This document shows positions 26,509 through 36,600 of a stretch of 64,000 bases of DNA, in pieces (the stretch's first letter is position 1; every line of letters starts with the position of its first letter). Below the pieces are notes generated by a model. That model searched no databases and was not told the DNA's origin. It worked only from the letters and a program-made list of their open reading frames with translations. Origin of the DNA: Bacillota bacterium (lineage in GTDB: Bacteria > Bacillota > Clostridia > Oscillospirales > Oscillospiraceae); the NCBI GenBank assembly GCA_023402075.1, contig JAEXCS010000046.1:10480-74479 (forward strand), in the 5' to 3' direction. A program made the position numbers and the translations under genes.

Positions 26509-27405
26509 TTACGACACGGCAGGCGGCATAAGCCGGGACGTTACCTCTCCCTGTTCGTGGGCAATGCGGGCTGTTTCCAATTGAAATTCATAGAAGCGTC
26601 CGTCCTCTCCCGTGCAGGTAAAGGTCAGCGTCACCCGATCCCCGTTGCGGCACACCAGCGCGTTGTCCCACGCCTGTGGTCCAAACAGATTCCGCCCCGT
26701 CTCATCCTCCACGGCAGGCAGGCTTTTGGCCAGCTTTCCATTGCAATACAACTGAAAGGCCGGGTCTTTTACGGCCACACTCTCATCGCCGTCCAGCACG
26801 GAAAGACGGCACTCCGTGTTAATCCGCATCACGCCCACCCCGGGCGTGGGAAGGGATTTTCGCACATAGGTCATGCCGCCTTCTTTCAAATCCACCCGCA
26901 GCGCTGCGGTCATAAACAGCGTATTGGGATACTCCGCCAGCCGTTCTTGGGAAAAGGCGCCGCCGTCCTCCACCTCCACCGCCAAAGATACGGAGCCGTC
27001 CTTCCCGCTCTGTCTGCCGGGAAGCGGCAGCGTCACAGGCGCGGTATAGGTCCCATCGGCGCTTTGCTCCAGCGGGATAGAGCTCATGTTTCCCCCCGCG
27101 TCAATCAGCAGCGTTACCGCCGCGTCCGCCCGGTCTTCCCAAAGCCGCAGAGCTATCTCCGCCGTTGCCGTCCCCTTCGTCTCGTCCGTCCCAGCAGGTG
27201 TCAGCTCAAAGCTTTCCGTCAGGTAGTCGGCGTTCTCCGGGGTGGTTAATACGGGCGCTTTCTCCTTTGGAAAGGAAATCGCAGCCGAGCTGTTTTCACG
27301 CAATGCCCGCAGTCGGCTGCCCTGCAAAAGGACAAGGCCCGCCAGCACGGCACACAGCGCCAGTACCAGACCCAGCAGCCATAGAATCAGTCTTTTTTCC
27401 CTCAT
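26509..27405 (-). CDS. Membrane-anchored extracellular protein of unknown function
   Basis: This is a 298-residue protein with a single N-terminal transmembrane helix (about 6-28, LILWLLGLVLALCAVLAGLV). The extracellular domain is rich in beta strands and Thr/Asp residues, with no cysteine pattern or catalytic motif recognised. ATG at 27405 follows AGGAAAGG by 6 nt and is preferred to the in-frame start at 27495 that reaches back into ecfT. It is inserted between ecfT and truA on the same strand, so it is cotranscribed. An Ig-like or adhesion-type fold is possible but not shown. Confidence 0.65.
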   Translation of the reverse strand: MREKRLILWLLGLVLALCAVLAGLVLLQGSRLRALRENSSAAISFPKEKAPVLTTPENADYLTESFELTPAGTDETKGTATAEIALRLWEDRADAAVTLLIDAGGNMSSIPLEQSADGTYTAPVTLPLPGRQSGKDGSVSLAVEVEDGGAFSQERLAEYPNTLFMTAALRVDLKEGGMTYVRKSLPTPGVGVMRINTECRLSVLDGDESVAVKDPAFQLYCNGKLAKSLPAVEDETGRNLFGPQAWDNALVCRNGDRVTLTFTCTGEDGRFYEFQLETARIAHEQGEVTSRLMPPAVS

Positions 27406-27469
27406 GGGCGGCCTTTCCTCTCTTCGTTTCTTTTCTCCGGAGTTCTTAATTGCCTTGCGCGCCGTTGCT

Positions 27470-28273
27470 TTAAAATCCAATACGGCCCAGCACAATCACG
27501 CTTGCCGTCACCGCCCCGCCGAACATCAAGGCCAAAACGTCCCGGGCGGCGTATTTCAGGGGGTTCAGCTTCGTCCGCCCCTCGCCGCCGTGATAACAGC
27601 GGCACTCCATGGCAACCGCCAGCTCGTCCGCCCGGCGAAATGCACTGACGAACAAGGGCACCAAAATGGGAATCAGGGCCTTGGCCTTGTGAAACAGGTT
27701 GCCGCTTTCAAAATCCGCGCCCCGGGCCTTCTGGGCAGACATGATTTTATCAGTCTCTTCAATCAGTGTGGGAATAAAGCGCAGGGCAATAGACATCATC
27801 ATTGCCAGCTCGTGAACCGGCACTTTTACCTTTTTCAGTCCGCCCATCAGCCTCTCCAGCCCGTCTGTCAGGCGGATGGGACTGGTGGTGTAGGTCAAAA
27901 GAAACGTTCCCATAATCAGCAGCATGATGCGCATTACCATCCGCACCGCCATGGCAAGTCCCTCCCGCGAGACGTGGAGCACGCCAAACCGGAACAGATC
28001 GTCGCCCGGGGTGAAAAACAGATTCAGAACGCCGGTGAACAGAATAATGAACAGCACCGGCTTCAAGCCCCGTACCAGCGCCCGGGCGCCTACCCGGGAG
28101 ATACGGGCGCACCCAACAAACATAAGAATCATGATTCCGTAAGTCAGCACAGAGTCCGCCGCAAACAAACCCACGATATAAAAAAGCGTCAGCAAAAGCT
28201 TGGTTCTGGGGTCCAGCCGGTGGGCCACGGTGTTTCCCGGGAAATACTGCCCCAGGGTAATATCCTTCAGCAT
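27470..28273 (-). CDS. ecfT: ECF transporter transmembrane (T) component
   Basis: The 267-residue membrane protein is the scaffold of an energy-coupling factor transporter. After LDPRTKLLLTLFYIVG come several helices, then the two coupling-helix motifs that contact the ATPases: SAQKARGADF and AMECRCYHG (Ala-Arg-Gly-type motifs, the second degenerate). Its ATG overlaps the ecfA2 stop by 7 bp. Together with EcfA1/A2 it forms a shared module for vitamin or metal S components. No S component is encoded nearby, so this is probably a group II module. Confidence 0.93.
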   Translation of the reverse strand: MLKDITLGQYFPGNTVAHRLDPRTKLLLTLFYIVGLFAADSVLTYGIMILMFVGCARISRVGARALVRGLKPVLFIILFTGVLNLFFTPGDDLFRFGVLHVSREGLAMAVRMVMRIMLLIMGTFLLTYTTSPIRLTDGLERLMGGLKKVKVPVHELAMMMSIALRFIPTLIEETDKIMSAQKARGADFESGNLFHKAKALIPILVPLFVSAFRRADELAVAMECRCYHGGEGRTKLNPLKYAARDVLALMFGGAVTASVIVLGRIGF

Positions 28274-29133
28274 CCCTCCGCCCCCTTTCGCAGGGCCAGA
28301 AGTTGCCGCTCCAAATCTTCCACAGTGTAAACCGCAGGGTCCACCGCAAGGCCGCGGGCTTTCAGCGCCATGGCCACCCGGGTAATCTGGGGCACGTCCA
28401 GTCCGGCGGAGAGCAGCTCGTCCGCCCGTCCGAAGACCTCCTTGGGCGTTCCCTCCATCAGCACCCGGGCAGATTTTAAAACCAGCACGCGGTCTGCCGA
28501 GCGGGCCACCTCGTCCATGCTGTGGCTCACCATAATGACTGTGCCGTTTTTATTCCGATGATAGTCCCGGATGTTGGCCAGCAGATTTTCCCGTCCCGCG
28601 GGGTCCAGCCCCGCCGTAGGCTCGTCCAGAATCAACACCCTCGGCTCCATGGCCAGCACCCCCGCCAGCGCCACCCGGCGCTTCTGCCCGCCGGAAAGCT
28701 CAAAGGGGGACTTTTCCAACTGGTCGTCCCGAATGCCCACCAGCCGCGCGGCCTCCCGCACGCAGCGGTCCAGCGCGTCTCCGGTTTTGCCCATATTGGC
28801 GGGGCCGAAGGCAATATCCTTATAAACCGTCTCCTCAAACAACTGATACTCAGGATACTGAAACACCAGCCCCACCCGAAACCGCACGTCCCGAATTTTT
28901 TTCGGTTGGGCCCAGATGTCCTTCCCCTCCAGCAAAATCTGCCCGGAGGTGGGCCGCAGCAGCCCGTTGAGGTGCTGAATCAGGGTGGACTTTCCCGAGC
29001 CGGTGTGCCCGATGACGCCCAAAAATTCTCCGTCCGCCACGTCAAAGCTCATACTTTCCACGGCGCTGCGCTGAAAGGGTGTGCCAATCCCATAGGTATG
29101 GGTCAGATTGATGACCTTTAAAATCGGTTCCAA
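28267..29133 (-). CDS. ecfA2: ECF transporter ATPase, EcfA2
   Basis: The 288-residue ATPase has Walker A GHTGSGKST, Q-loop VFQYPEYQLF, signature LSGGQKRR, Walker B VLILDEPTAGLDP and H-loop VSHSMDEVA. The YPEYQLFEETV segment is characteristic of EcfA2. The start is TTG at 29133, 8 nt after AAGGA and 24 bp after the ecfA1 stop; an upstream GTG/ATG reading would overlap ecfA1 heavily. Its product pairs with EcfA1 as a heterodimer on EcfT. Confidence 0.93.
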   Translation of the reverse strand: MEPILKVINLTHTYGIGTPFQRSAVESMSFDVADGEFLGVIGHTGSGKSTLIQHLNGLLRPTSGQILLEGKDIWAQPKKIRDVRFRVGLVFQYPEYQLFEETVYKDIAFGPANMGKTGDALDRCVREAARLVGIRDDQLEKSPFELSGGQKRRVALAGVLAMEPRVLILDEPTAGLDPAGRENLLANIRDYHRNKNGTVIMVSHSMDEVARSADRVLVLKSARVLMEGTPKEVFGRADELLSAGLDVPQITRVAMALKARGLAVDPAVYTVEDLERQLLALRKGAEGC

Positions 29134-29156
29134 TGCTCTGTTCCTTCCTGTCCTGT

Positions 29157-30005
29157 TTATCGCAGCACCGCCGCCACCGCGTCCGCGCATTCCTCCACGG
29201 TAATCGCGTCCAGCGGCAAGTCAAGCCCATCCTGACGCAGCCGATCCAGCAGGTCTACGGTGTCGGGCGCGGTCAGTCCCAGATTTCTCATCTCTGCCAC
29301 CCGGGCAAAAATCTCCCGGGGCGGGCCGTCCATCACAAGCTCTCCCTCGTTCATCACCACCACCCGATCCGCGTCCTCCGCCTCGTTCATGTGATGGGTG
29401 ATGAGCACCACGGTGATGCCCTTCTCCCGGTTCAGCCTGTGGGCGGTGGAAATCACTTCCCGCCGGCCCGTGGGGTCCAGCATGGCGGTGGCCTCGTCCA
29501 GAACAATACAGTCCGGCTCCATAGCGATGACCCCCGCGATGGCAATACGCTGCTTCTGCCCGCCGGAGAGAAGATGGGGCGCGTGCTGGGCAAAGTCCGC
29601 CATGCCCACCGCGCCCAAAGCCTCGTCCACCCGGCGGCGGATGTCCGCCGTGGGAACGCCGAGATTTTCCGGCGCAAAGGCCACGTCCTCTTCTACCACG
29701 TTGGACACGATCTGATTATCCGGGTTCTGAAATACCATGCCCACCCGGCGGCGGATGTCTAGCAGCCGATCCTCGTCGGCTGTGTCCATCCCCTCCACCA
29801 GCACCCGGCCCGCAGAGGGCAGGAGGATGGCGTTGAAGGTCTTGGCCAGCGTGGATTTCCCAGAGCCGTTGTGCCCCAGAATCACCACAAAGGAGCCTTT
29901 TTCAATCTTCAGGTCCACGCCCCGCAGGGCCTGCACCGCCTGCTCCCCCTCCTCCACCGCCGGGTAGAGGTATTGAAGCCACTCTGTCTCAAGAATCGTA
30001 GACAT
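29157..30005 (-). CDS. ecfA1: ECF transporter ATPase, EcfA1
   Basis: The 282-residue ATPase has Walker A GHNGSGKST, Q-loop VFQNPDNQIVSNVVEEDVAF (the EcfA1 hallmark), signature LSGGQKQR, Walker B CIVLDEATAMLDP and an H-loop ITHHMNEAE. ATG at 30005 follows GGAAGTAAAAAC. It is followed by ecfA2 and ecfT, the canonical Firmicutes gene order, and preceded 17 bp away by a methyltransferase gene. It powers uptake of micronutrients through interchangeable S components. Confidence 0.94.
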   Translation of the reverse strand: MSTILETEWLQYLYPAVEEGEQAVQALRGVDLKIEKGSFVVILGHNGSGKSTLAKTFNAILLPSAGRVLVEGMDTADEDRLLDIRRRVGMVFQNPDNQIVSNVVEEDVAFAPENLGVPTADIRRRVDEALGAVGMADFAQHAPHLLSGGQKQRIAIAGVIAMEPDCIVLDEATAMLDPTGRREVISTAHRLNREKGITVVLITHHMNEAEDADRVVVMNEGELVMDGPPREIFARVAEMRNLGLTAPDTVDLLDRLRQDGLDLPLDAITVEECADAVAAVLR

Positions 30006-30022
30006 GTTTTTACTTCCAATCC

Positions 30023-30886
30023 TTATTCGCTGCACCAGCGCCCGGTGGCGCCGCAGGGAAGATACAGCCCCGTTCTGGTCACGGGAAGGCCCAGCTCGTC
30101 CCATGCGCACTTGCCGCCGTATTTTTCCTTCACCAAAATGCCCAATAAATATCCCAGCACCGACGGGGCAAGCCCCGTGGTATAGGAGTTAATCAGCATA
30201 AACAGCGGCTTTTCTGACAGCGCTCCGGCGCACAGCTTTACAAATTCGTACAGGTTTTCCTCCAGCTTCCAAACCTCGCCGCCGGGGCCGCGGCCATAGC
30301 TGGGCGGGTCCATAATAATGGCGTCGTAGGTCTTTCCCCGTCGGATTTCCCGCTCCACAAATTTGGCGCAGTCGTCCACAATCCAGCGGATGGGCGCGTC
30401 CGTAAGGCCGGAAAGCCGGGCGTTTTCCTTCGCCCAGGCCACCATTCCCTTCGCCGCGTCCACATGGCACACCTCGGCCCCCGCCTTGGCGCAGGCCACC
30501 GTGGCCCCGCCGGTATAGGCAAACAGGTTTAACACCCGGATGGGCCTTCCGGCATTTTTAATTTTTTCCATGGCAAAGTCCCAGTTGACCGCCTGCTCAG
30601 GAAACAGGCCCGTGTGCTTAAAGTTCATGGGCTTCACCTGAAAGGTCAGCTCCCCGTAATGCACCTGCCAGCTCTCCGGCAGCTTTCCTTTTTCCCAGTG
30701 CCCGCCGCCGGTCTGGGAGCGAAGATACCGCCCGTCGGCTTTTTTCCAGCCGGGATAGGCACGATCCGTCTCCCAGATGGCCTGGGGGTCCGGGCGCACC
30801 AAGAGCTGCCTGTCCCAGCGCTCCAGCTTTTCGCCGCCGCTGCAGTCCAGCAATTCATAATCCCGCCAGCTCTCCGCAATCCACAT
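30023..30886 (-). CDS. Class I SAM-dependent methyltransferase (RlmI/RlmK-like)
   Basis: The 287-residue protein has a SAM-binding Rossmann domain: motif I VLNLFAYTGGATVACAKAGA, an acidic loop CHVDAAKGMV, and the DPPSYGRGP motif (NPPY-type) near residue 205. This resembles the rRNA m5C/m2G methyltransferases of the RlmI type, but without an N-terminal PUA domain. The likely substrate is rRNA; this is inferred from the fold. ATG at 30886 follows GGAGGAACCACT. It is the first gene after the promoter at 30927-30956 and probably heads the ecf-truA-clpE operon. Confidence 0.83.
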   Translation of the reverse strand: MWIAESWRDYELLDCSGGEKLERWDRQLLVRPDPQAIWETDRAYPGWKKADGRYLRSQTGGGHWEKGKLPESWQVHYGELTFQVKPMNFKHTGLFPEQAVNWDFAMEKIKNAGRPIRVLNLFAYTGGATVACAKAGAEVCHVDAAKGMVAWAKENARLSGLTDAPIRWIVDDCAKFVEREIRRGKTYDAIIMDPPSYGRGPGGEVWKLEENLYEFVKLCAGALSEKPLFMLINSYTTGLAPSVLGYLLGILVKEKYGGKCAWDELGLPVTRTGLYLPCGATGRWCSE

Positions 30887-30926
30887 AGTGGTTCCTCCGT
30901 TTTTTCCTTTAGTTCTCAATCGTATT

Positions 30927-30956
30927 ATTATACTTCAAAAAGCGCCGCCCCGTCAA
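30927..30956 (-). promoter_or_regulatory. Sigma-A promoter of the methyltransferase-ecf operon
   Basis: TTGACG (30951-30956) and TATAAT (30927-30932), 18-nt spacer, about 40 bp upstream of the methyltransferase ATG. Confidence 0.7.
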
Positions 30957-31012
30957 TCAAGGATTTCACCCGGCGCAGGCAGCTTTGACGCTTTGGATGA
31001 AGGAAAAGGGCC

Positions 31013-31040
31013 TTGACTTTTCAAAAAACCGTGTTAAAAT
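31013..31040 (+). promoter_or_regulatory. Sigma-A promoter of the metY T-box transcript
   Basis: TTGACT (31013-31018) and TAAAAT (31035-31040) with a 16-nt spacer. Confidence 0.6.
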
Positions 31041-31046
31041 TATCTC

Positions 31047-31332
31047 CAATATATACTGTAATATATAAAAGGCAGTGACGGAGAGGACGAAAACGCGAAC
31101 CTTTCAGAGAGCCGGCGGCTGGTGCGAGCCGGTGGGAAACCGTTTTCAGTGTCTATGGCTCCCGAGCCGAAAGGGCGAACCCGCAAAGGGACAGGTCTTT
31201 CCGTGTCGCCGCGTTAAGGCAGAGGGCTTGTTGGAGCCTGTGAGTGGCGCGTTTTAAGGCGCGCAATTTGAGTGGTACCGCGGAAGTGAGTGACTTTCGT
31301 CTCAAAGGATGCTTTGAGGCGGGGGTCTTTTT
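31047..31332 (+). promoter_or_regulatory. T-box leader of metY-metA (methionine-specific)
   Basis: Stem I carries AGAGAGCCGGCGGCTGGTG. The 3' side of the specifier loop reads TCTATGG, giving AUG (31155-31157). The antiterminator T-box is GAGTGGTACCGCGG (31270-31283). An intrinsic terminator, CGTCTCAAAG/CTTTGAGGCG (31298-31321) with a T-rich tail, precedes the metY ribosome-binding site. Uncharged tRNA-Met should switch on both genes. Confidence 0.92.
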
Positions 31333-31372
31333 CTTTTGCCCCAAGGCATCACACTGAAAGGAGTTCAACAGT

Positions 31373-32662
31373 ATGAGCAAGCAGAATATCGAAACCGTCT
31401 GCGTCCAGGGGGGCTACACTCCCGGCAATGGCGAGCCCCGGCAAATTCCCATCGTCCAGTCCACCACCTTTAAATACGCCACCTCCGAGGATATGGGCAA
31501 GCTTTTCGATCTGGAAGCCAACGGCTATTTTTATTCCCGGCTGCAAAACCCCACCAACGATTACGTTGCGGCTAAAATTGCCGCACTGGAGGGCGGCACG
31601 GCAGCGATGCTTACCTCTTCCGGTCAGGCGGCCAATTTCTACGCCCTGTTCAACATTGCCTCCTGCGGGGACCACATTGTCTCCTCCTCCAGCATTTACG
31701 GCGGCACCTTCAATCTCATTTCCGTCACCATGGCAAAAATGGGCGTAGAGTGCACCTTTGTCTCCCCGGACTGCACCGAGGAGGAGCTGAATGCCGCTTT
31801 TCAGCCCAACACCAAATGCGTGTTCGGCGAAACCATTGCAAACCCGGCTCTGACAGTGCTGGACATTGAAAAATTTGCGCAGGCGGCTCACAGCCATGGC
31901 GTTCCCCTGATTGTGGACAACACCTTCCCCACCCCCATTAACTGCCGTCCCTTTGAGTGGGGTGTTGACATTGTAACCCACTCCACCACCAAATATATGG
32001 ATGGCCATGGCGTAGCCGTGGGCGGCGCCATCGTGGACTCCGGCAAGTTTGACTGGCTGGCCCACGCTGAAAAATTCCCCGGCCTGTGCACCCCGGACGA
32101 CAGCTACCACGGCATCACCTATGCCGAGAAATTTGGCATAGGGGGTGCATTCATTACCAAATGCACCGCACAGCTTATGCGGGATTTAGGCTCCATCCAG
32201 TCCCCCCAGCACGCGTTCTATCTGAATTTGGGCCTTGAAAGCCTTCATGTCCGCATGGCCCGCCACTGCGAAAACGGTCAGGCCGTGGCGGAGTTTCTGG
32301 CGAAGCATCCCAAGATCGCTTCTGTCAGCTACTGCGGCCTAAGCGATGACAAGTACCACGCTTTGGCCCAAAAATACCTGCCCCACGGCTCCTGCGGCGT
32401 GGTATCCTTTGAGCTGAAAGGCGGACGCGCCGCCGCCGGGGAATTTATGAAGCATCTGAAGCTTGCGGCCATCGAAACCCACGTGGCAGACGCCCGCACC
32501 TGCTGCCTGAACCCCGCCAGCTCCACCCACCGCCAAATGACGGACGCGCAGCTTCAGGCGGCAGGCGTTCCTGCCGGACTTGTGCGAATCAGCTGCGGCC
32601 TTGAGAGTAAAGAAGACCTGATCGAAGATATCGCACAGGCGCTGGAGCAGGTGAACGCGTGA
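31373..32662 (+). CDS. metY: O-acetylhomoserine sulfhydrylase (aminocarboxypropyltransferase)
   Basis: The 429-residue PLP enzyme makes homocysteine from O-acetylhomoserine and sulfide. It shows the Cys/Met-metabolism family motifs TTFKYATSEDM, YSRLQNPTND and the PLP-lysine motif HSTTKYMDGHG. Its ~430-residue length matches O-acetylhomoserine sulfhydrylase rather than the ~390-residue cystathionine synthases. ATG at 31373 follows AAAGGAG by 9 nt. It is the first gene after the methionine T-box and is followed 33 bp later by metA, whose product supplies its substrate. Confidence 0.95.
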   Translation: MSKQNIETVCVQGGYTPGNGEPRQIPIVQSTTFKYATSEDMGKLFDLEANGYFYSRLQNPTNDYVAAKIAALEGGTAAMLTSSGQAANFYALFNIASCGDHIVSSSSIYGGTFNLISVTMAKMGVECTFVSPDCTEEELNAAFQPNTKCVFGETIANPALTVLDIEKFAQAAHSHGVPLIVDNTFPTPINCRPFEWGVDIVTHSTTKYMDGHGVAVGGAIVDSGKFDWLAHAEKFPGLCTPDDSYHGITYAEKFGIGGAFITKCTAQLMRDLGSIQSPQHAFYLNLGLESLHVRMARHCENGQAVAEFLAKHPKIASVSYCGLSDDKYHALAQKYLPHGSCGVVSFELKGGRAAAGEFMKHLKLAAIETHVADARTCCLNPASSTHRQMTDAQLQAAGVPAGLVRISCGLESKEDLIEDIAQALEQVNA

Positions 32663-32695
32663 GCGCTTCCCCCGCTTTGAAAGGAGACACCGGTT

Positions 32696-33643
32696 TTGCC
32701 TATTAAAATACCCAACGAATTGCCCGCCACCAGCACGCTGACGCGGGAAAACATTTTTGTCATGACGGAAAAGCGCGCCATCATGCAGGATATCCGTCCC
32801 CTGCAACTTCTTTTGCTGAATCTGATGCCCAACAAGGTGGCGACGGAAACGCAACTGGCCCGTGTTTTGGGCAATACTCCGCTCCAGATTGAGCTGGAGC
32901 TGATTGCCCCGTCGGGTCATGTTCCCAAAAATACGCCGCAGGAGCATATGCTGTCCTTTTACAAAACCTTTGACGAGGTACGTGACCGGGACTTTGACGG
33001 CCTGATTATCACCGGCGCGCCTGTGGAGAACAAGCCTTTTGAAGAGGTGAACTACTGGCCGGAGCTGTGCGAAATCATGGAGTGGAGCAAGGCGCACGTC
33101 CATTCCACGCTCCACATCTGCTGGGGCGCGCAGGCAGGGCTTTATTATCACTACGGAATCCCCAAGCGCCCCCTGCCGGAAAAGCTGTTCGGCGTATTCC
33201 CCCACACGGTGGAGGAGCAGGGCTTCATCCTCTTTCGGGGGTTTGACGACGTGTTCTGTGTGCCCCATTCCCGCCACACCACCGTGGACAGGGCCGATAT
33301 CGAAGCGGTGCCGTCGCTGAAAATTCTGGCCTCGTCGCCGGAGGCGGGAATTTACGCCGTAAAAACCGACGGAGGCCGTCAGATTTTCCTGATGGGCCAC
33401 GCGGAATACGACCGGGATACGCTGAAAAACGAATACGACCGGGACGTATCCATGGGCGCTGCCCTCCACCTCCCGAAACACTATTTTCCCAACGACGACC
33501 CCACCCAATCTCCGGTGGTCACATGGCGCTCCTGCGCCAATCTGCTGTATACCAACTGGCTGAATTACAACGTATACCAGACCGTACCCTACGATATCCG
33601 GGACATCCGGCTGGGCAAGCGGACACAGGAGAACGAAATTTAA
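32696..33643 (+). CDS. metA: Homoserine O-acetyltransferase (MetA family)
   Basis: This is a 315-residue enzyme of methionine biosynthesis that acylates homoserine. Catalytic C142 lies in HICWGAQAG, and a His/Glu pair lies in LMGHAEYD. The residue at 111 is glutamate (GAPVE111NKPF), which in this family selects acetyl-CoA; the E. coli-type enzyme has glycine there and uses succinyl-CoA. The name 'O-succinyltransferase' would therefore mislead. The start is TTG at 32696, reading MPIKIPNELPA as in the family, with AGGAG upstream. The acetyl product matches metY, and both are under the same T-box. Confidence 0.94.
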   Translation: MPIKIPNELPATSTLTRENIFVMTEKRAIMQDIRPLQLLLLNLMPNKVATETQLARVLGNTPLQIELELIAPSGHVPKNTPQEHMLSFYKTFDEVRDRDFDGLIITGAPVENKPFEEVNYWPELCEIMEWSKAHVHSTLHICWGAQAGLYYHYGIPKRPLPEKLFGVFPHTVEEQGFILFRGFDDVFCVPHSRHTTVDRADIEAVPSLKILASSPEAGIYAVKTDGGRQIFLMGHAEYDRDTLKNEYDRDVSMGAALHLPKHYFPNDDPTQSPVVTWRSCANLLYTNWLNYNVYQTVPYDIRDIRLGKRTQENEI

Positions 33644-33650
33644 TGAGCAA

Positions 33651-33686
33651 ACCGCCCCGCCGTTGATCGGCGGGGCGGTTTTTTTA
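33651..33686 (+). terminator. Rho-independent terminator between convergent metA and dnaE
   Basis: A perfect 12-bp stem ACCGCCCCGCCG/CGGCGGGGCGGT with a 5-nt loop precedes a run of eight T on the plus strand. It can also act as a weaker stop for dnaE. Confidence 0.9.
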
Positions 33687-36600
33687 TTTCACGACCACGT
33701 TTTCTTCGCCAAGTGTCTCCTTCGCCTCCTGTAACAGAGCACGGTGGAGCAGCACCTGCGTGCCAAACACCTTTCGTGTGTCCGCCATCACCAGCTTCAC
33801 CGGCGTGCTGCCGGGGAACATCTGAAACACCAGCTTCATGTGGCGCAGCTCCGGGCTGTCCTTCCCGGAAAATTTCAGGTACAGGGCGCCGCCCTCGACT
33901 GTCTTCCCCTCCCGGCGCTCCGGGACAGGGTCCGGCGGCAACGCGCCGCCACCCAGCGGGGCAGCAGAGTCACACATGAGCTGGGGGGCTTTTTCATCCC
34001 GGACGGAGAGCTTTCCCCGCACCACCACCGCCTGATTTTCCTGCAAGCAGGGACCGCAGCTCTCCAAGGTTCTAGCAAAGCACAAAAGCTCGATGGCGGC
34101 GGTGTCGTCCTCCACGGTAACATAGGCCATGAGGGAATTATTTTTCGTGGTCTTCGTCTTGCTGGAGGTCACCACCCCCGCAATGCATACCCGCTGCCCG
34201 TCCGCAAAGCGGGTGGGACCGCCTTCCTGCGAAAAATCGTCCAGAATGGAAGCTATGGAGGGCGCATTCAGCCGCTTCACCTCGTCCCGGTACTGATCCA
34301 TGGGATGACCGGAAAGGTAAAGCCCGGTCGTCTCCTTCTCCATGTTCATCAGCTCCTGCCGGGTAAACTCCGGAATATCCGGCAGGTGCATTTCCTTTAC
34401 AGGCTTCGGCTTATCATCATTCCCTGCCGCCATGGAAAAGAAATCAATTTGTCCCTCCACGTTCTGGCGGCTGGCGCTGGCCACAGAGTCCATCACCGTC
34501 TCGTAAACCTTGAGCAGTTGGGAGCGCTTTGCCCCAAAGCCGTCAAACGCGCCGGAACGAATGAGATTCTCCATCGCCCGCTTGTTCATGTCGCTTCCGT
34601 TCATCCGCCCGCAAAAATCGCTGAGGGAAACAAAGGGCCGCTCCTCCCGTTCCCGCATGACGGCCTGAATAAAGCCCCGCCCGATGTTTTTCACCGCAGC
34701 CAAGCCAAACCGAATGCCCCCCTCCTCCACGGTGAAGGTATCGCAGGAGCAGTTGATATCCGGCGGCAGAAGCTTGATGCCCCAGTCCCGACATTCGGTG
34801 ATATAGCCCGCGATTTTGGCAGAGTTGTCCAATACGCTTGTAAGCAGTGCGGCCATATACTCCTTCGTAAAGTGCCGCTTGAAGTACGCCGTCTGATAGG
34901 CCACCACCGCATAAGATACGGAATGGGCCTTGTTGAAGGCATAGTGCGCAAAGTCATAGATATCCTGATAAATCGCTTCTGCCGCCGCCTCCGGAATTCC
35001 GTTTGCCACGCAGCCGGAAATATTCCGCTCCTGCTCGCCGTGGATAAACGCGTCCTTTTCCCGGGCAATCTGGGCGGCCTTCTTCTTGGAGATGGCCCGG
35101 CGCACCATGTCCGCCTGTCCCAGAGAATACCCCGCCAGACGGCGGAAAATTTCAATTACCTGCTCCTGATATAGAATACAGCCATAGGTGTTGGAGAGGA
35201 TCGGCTCCAAGGACGGATGGAGATAGGATATCCGCTTGGGGTTCTGGGCACAGGCGATAAACTTCGGAATGGAGTCCATGGGGCCGGGACGGTACAGGGC
35301 AATAATAGAGGAAATATCCTCCATATTGTGTGGCTTCAGCCCCACGCACACGCCGGTCATCCCGGCGGATTCCATCTGGAACACGCCGATGGTCTTCCCC
35401 TGCCCCAGCATTTCATAGGTGGCGGCATCGTCCTCCGGGATATCCTCCAACCGAAATCCCGGACGCTCCGCCTCCACCATCTTCACCGCGTCGTCCAGCA
35501 CCGTCAGGTTTCTCAACCCCAGAAAGTCCATTTTGAGAAGACCCAGCTCTTCCAGCGTGGTCATGATGTACTGGCACACCACCGCATCGTCGTTTTTCGC
35601 AAGCGGGACGTATTCGTACACGGGCCGCTTCGTAATCACCACGCCTGCGGCGTGGGTGGAAGCGTTGCGAGGCATCCCTTCCAGCTTTTTCGCCGTGTCG
35701 ATGAGAATTTTCACATTTTCGTCGCCCTCGTACAGATCACTGAGGGGCTTTGAAAGCCGCAGTGCGTCCTTGAGGGTGATGTGCGGTGTAAAGGGCACCT
35801 GCTTTGCAATATTGTCCACCTCGGCATAGGGCATCCCAAGCACTCGCCCCACATCCCGAATCACGCCGCGGGCCGCCATGGTGCCGAATGTAACGATCTG
35901 TGCCACGTGGTCGTCGCCGTATTTACGGCGCACGTACTCTACCACCTCGCCCCGGCGTACATCGCCGAAGTCCATATCAATATCCGGCATGCTGACCCGC
36001 TCCGGGTTCAAAAACCGCTCGAAATACAGGCCAAAGCGCATCGGCTCCACGTCCGTGATGCCAAGGCAATAGCTAACAAGACTTCCGGCGGCACTGCCGC
36101 GCCCCGGCCCTACGGGGATTCCGACCTCCCGCGCATAGCGCACAAAATCGGAAACAATCAGAAAATAGTCCGTAAAGCCCATCTTCTCAATCATTTCCAG
36201 CTCATAGTCAAGCTGTTCCCGGTATTCGGGGTGTTCCCCGCCGTACCGCTGGGCAAAGCCCGTGTCGCACAGCTCTTTGATGTAGGTATACGCGTCATAG
36301 CCCTCCGGAAGATGAAATTCCGGAAGCTGATATTTTCCGAATTCAAATTCCAGATTGCACCGCTCCGCGATTTTCCCGGTATTGTCCACCGCGTCCTCAT
36401 ACCCCTCAAACAGGGTGCGCATCTCCTCCTCGGACCGGAGGTAGAAATTCCGCGGCTCATAACGCATCCGGTTTTCGTCGGACAAAAGCTTTCCCGTCTG
36501 GATGCACAGCAGCACATCATGGGCCTCCGCGTCTTCTTTGCGGAGATAGTGTGCGTCGTTGGTGCAGACCATGGGCAGGCCTGTCTCCTTGTGGAGCTTC

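Noticed and set aside
31075..31257. Short ORF within the region upstream of metY
   Set aside because: It is entirely inside the methionine T-box structure.
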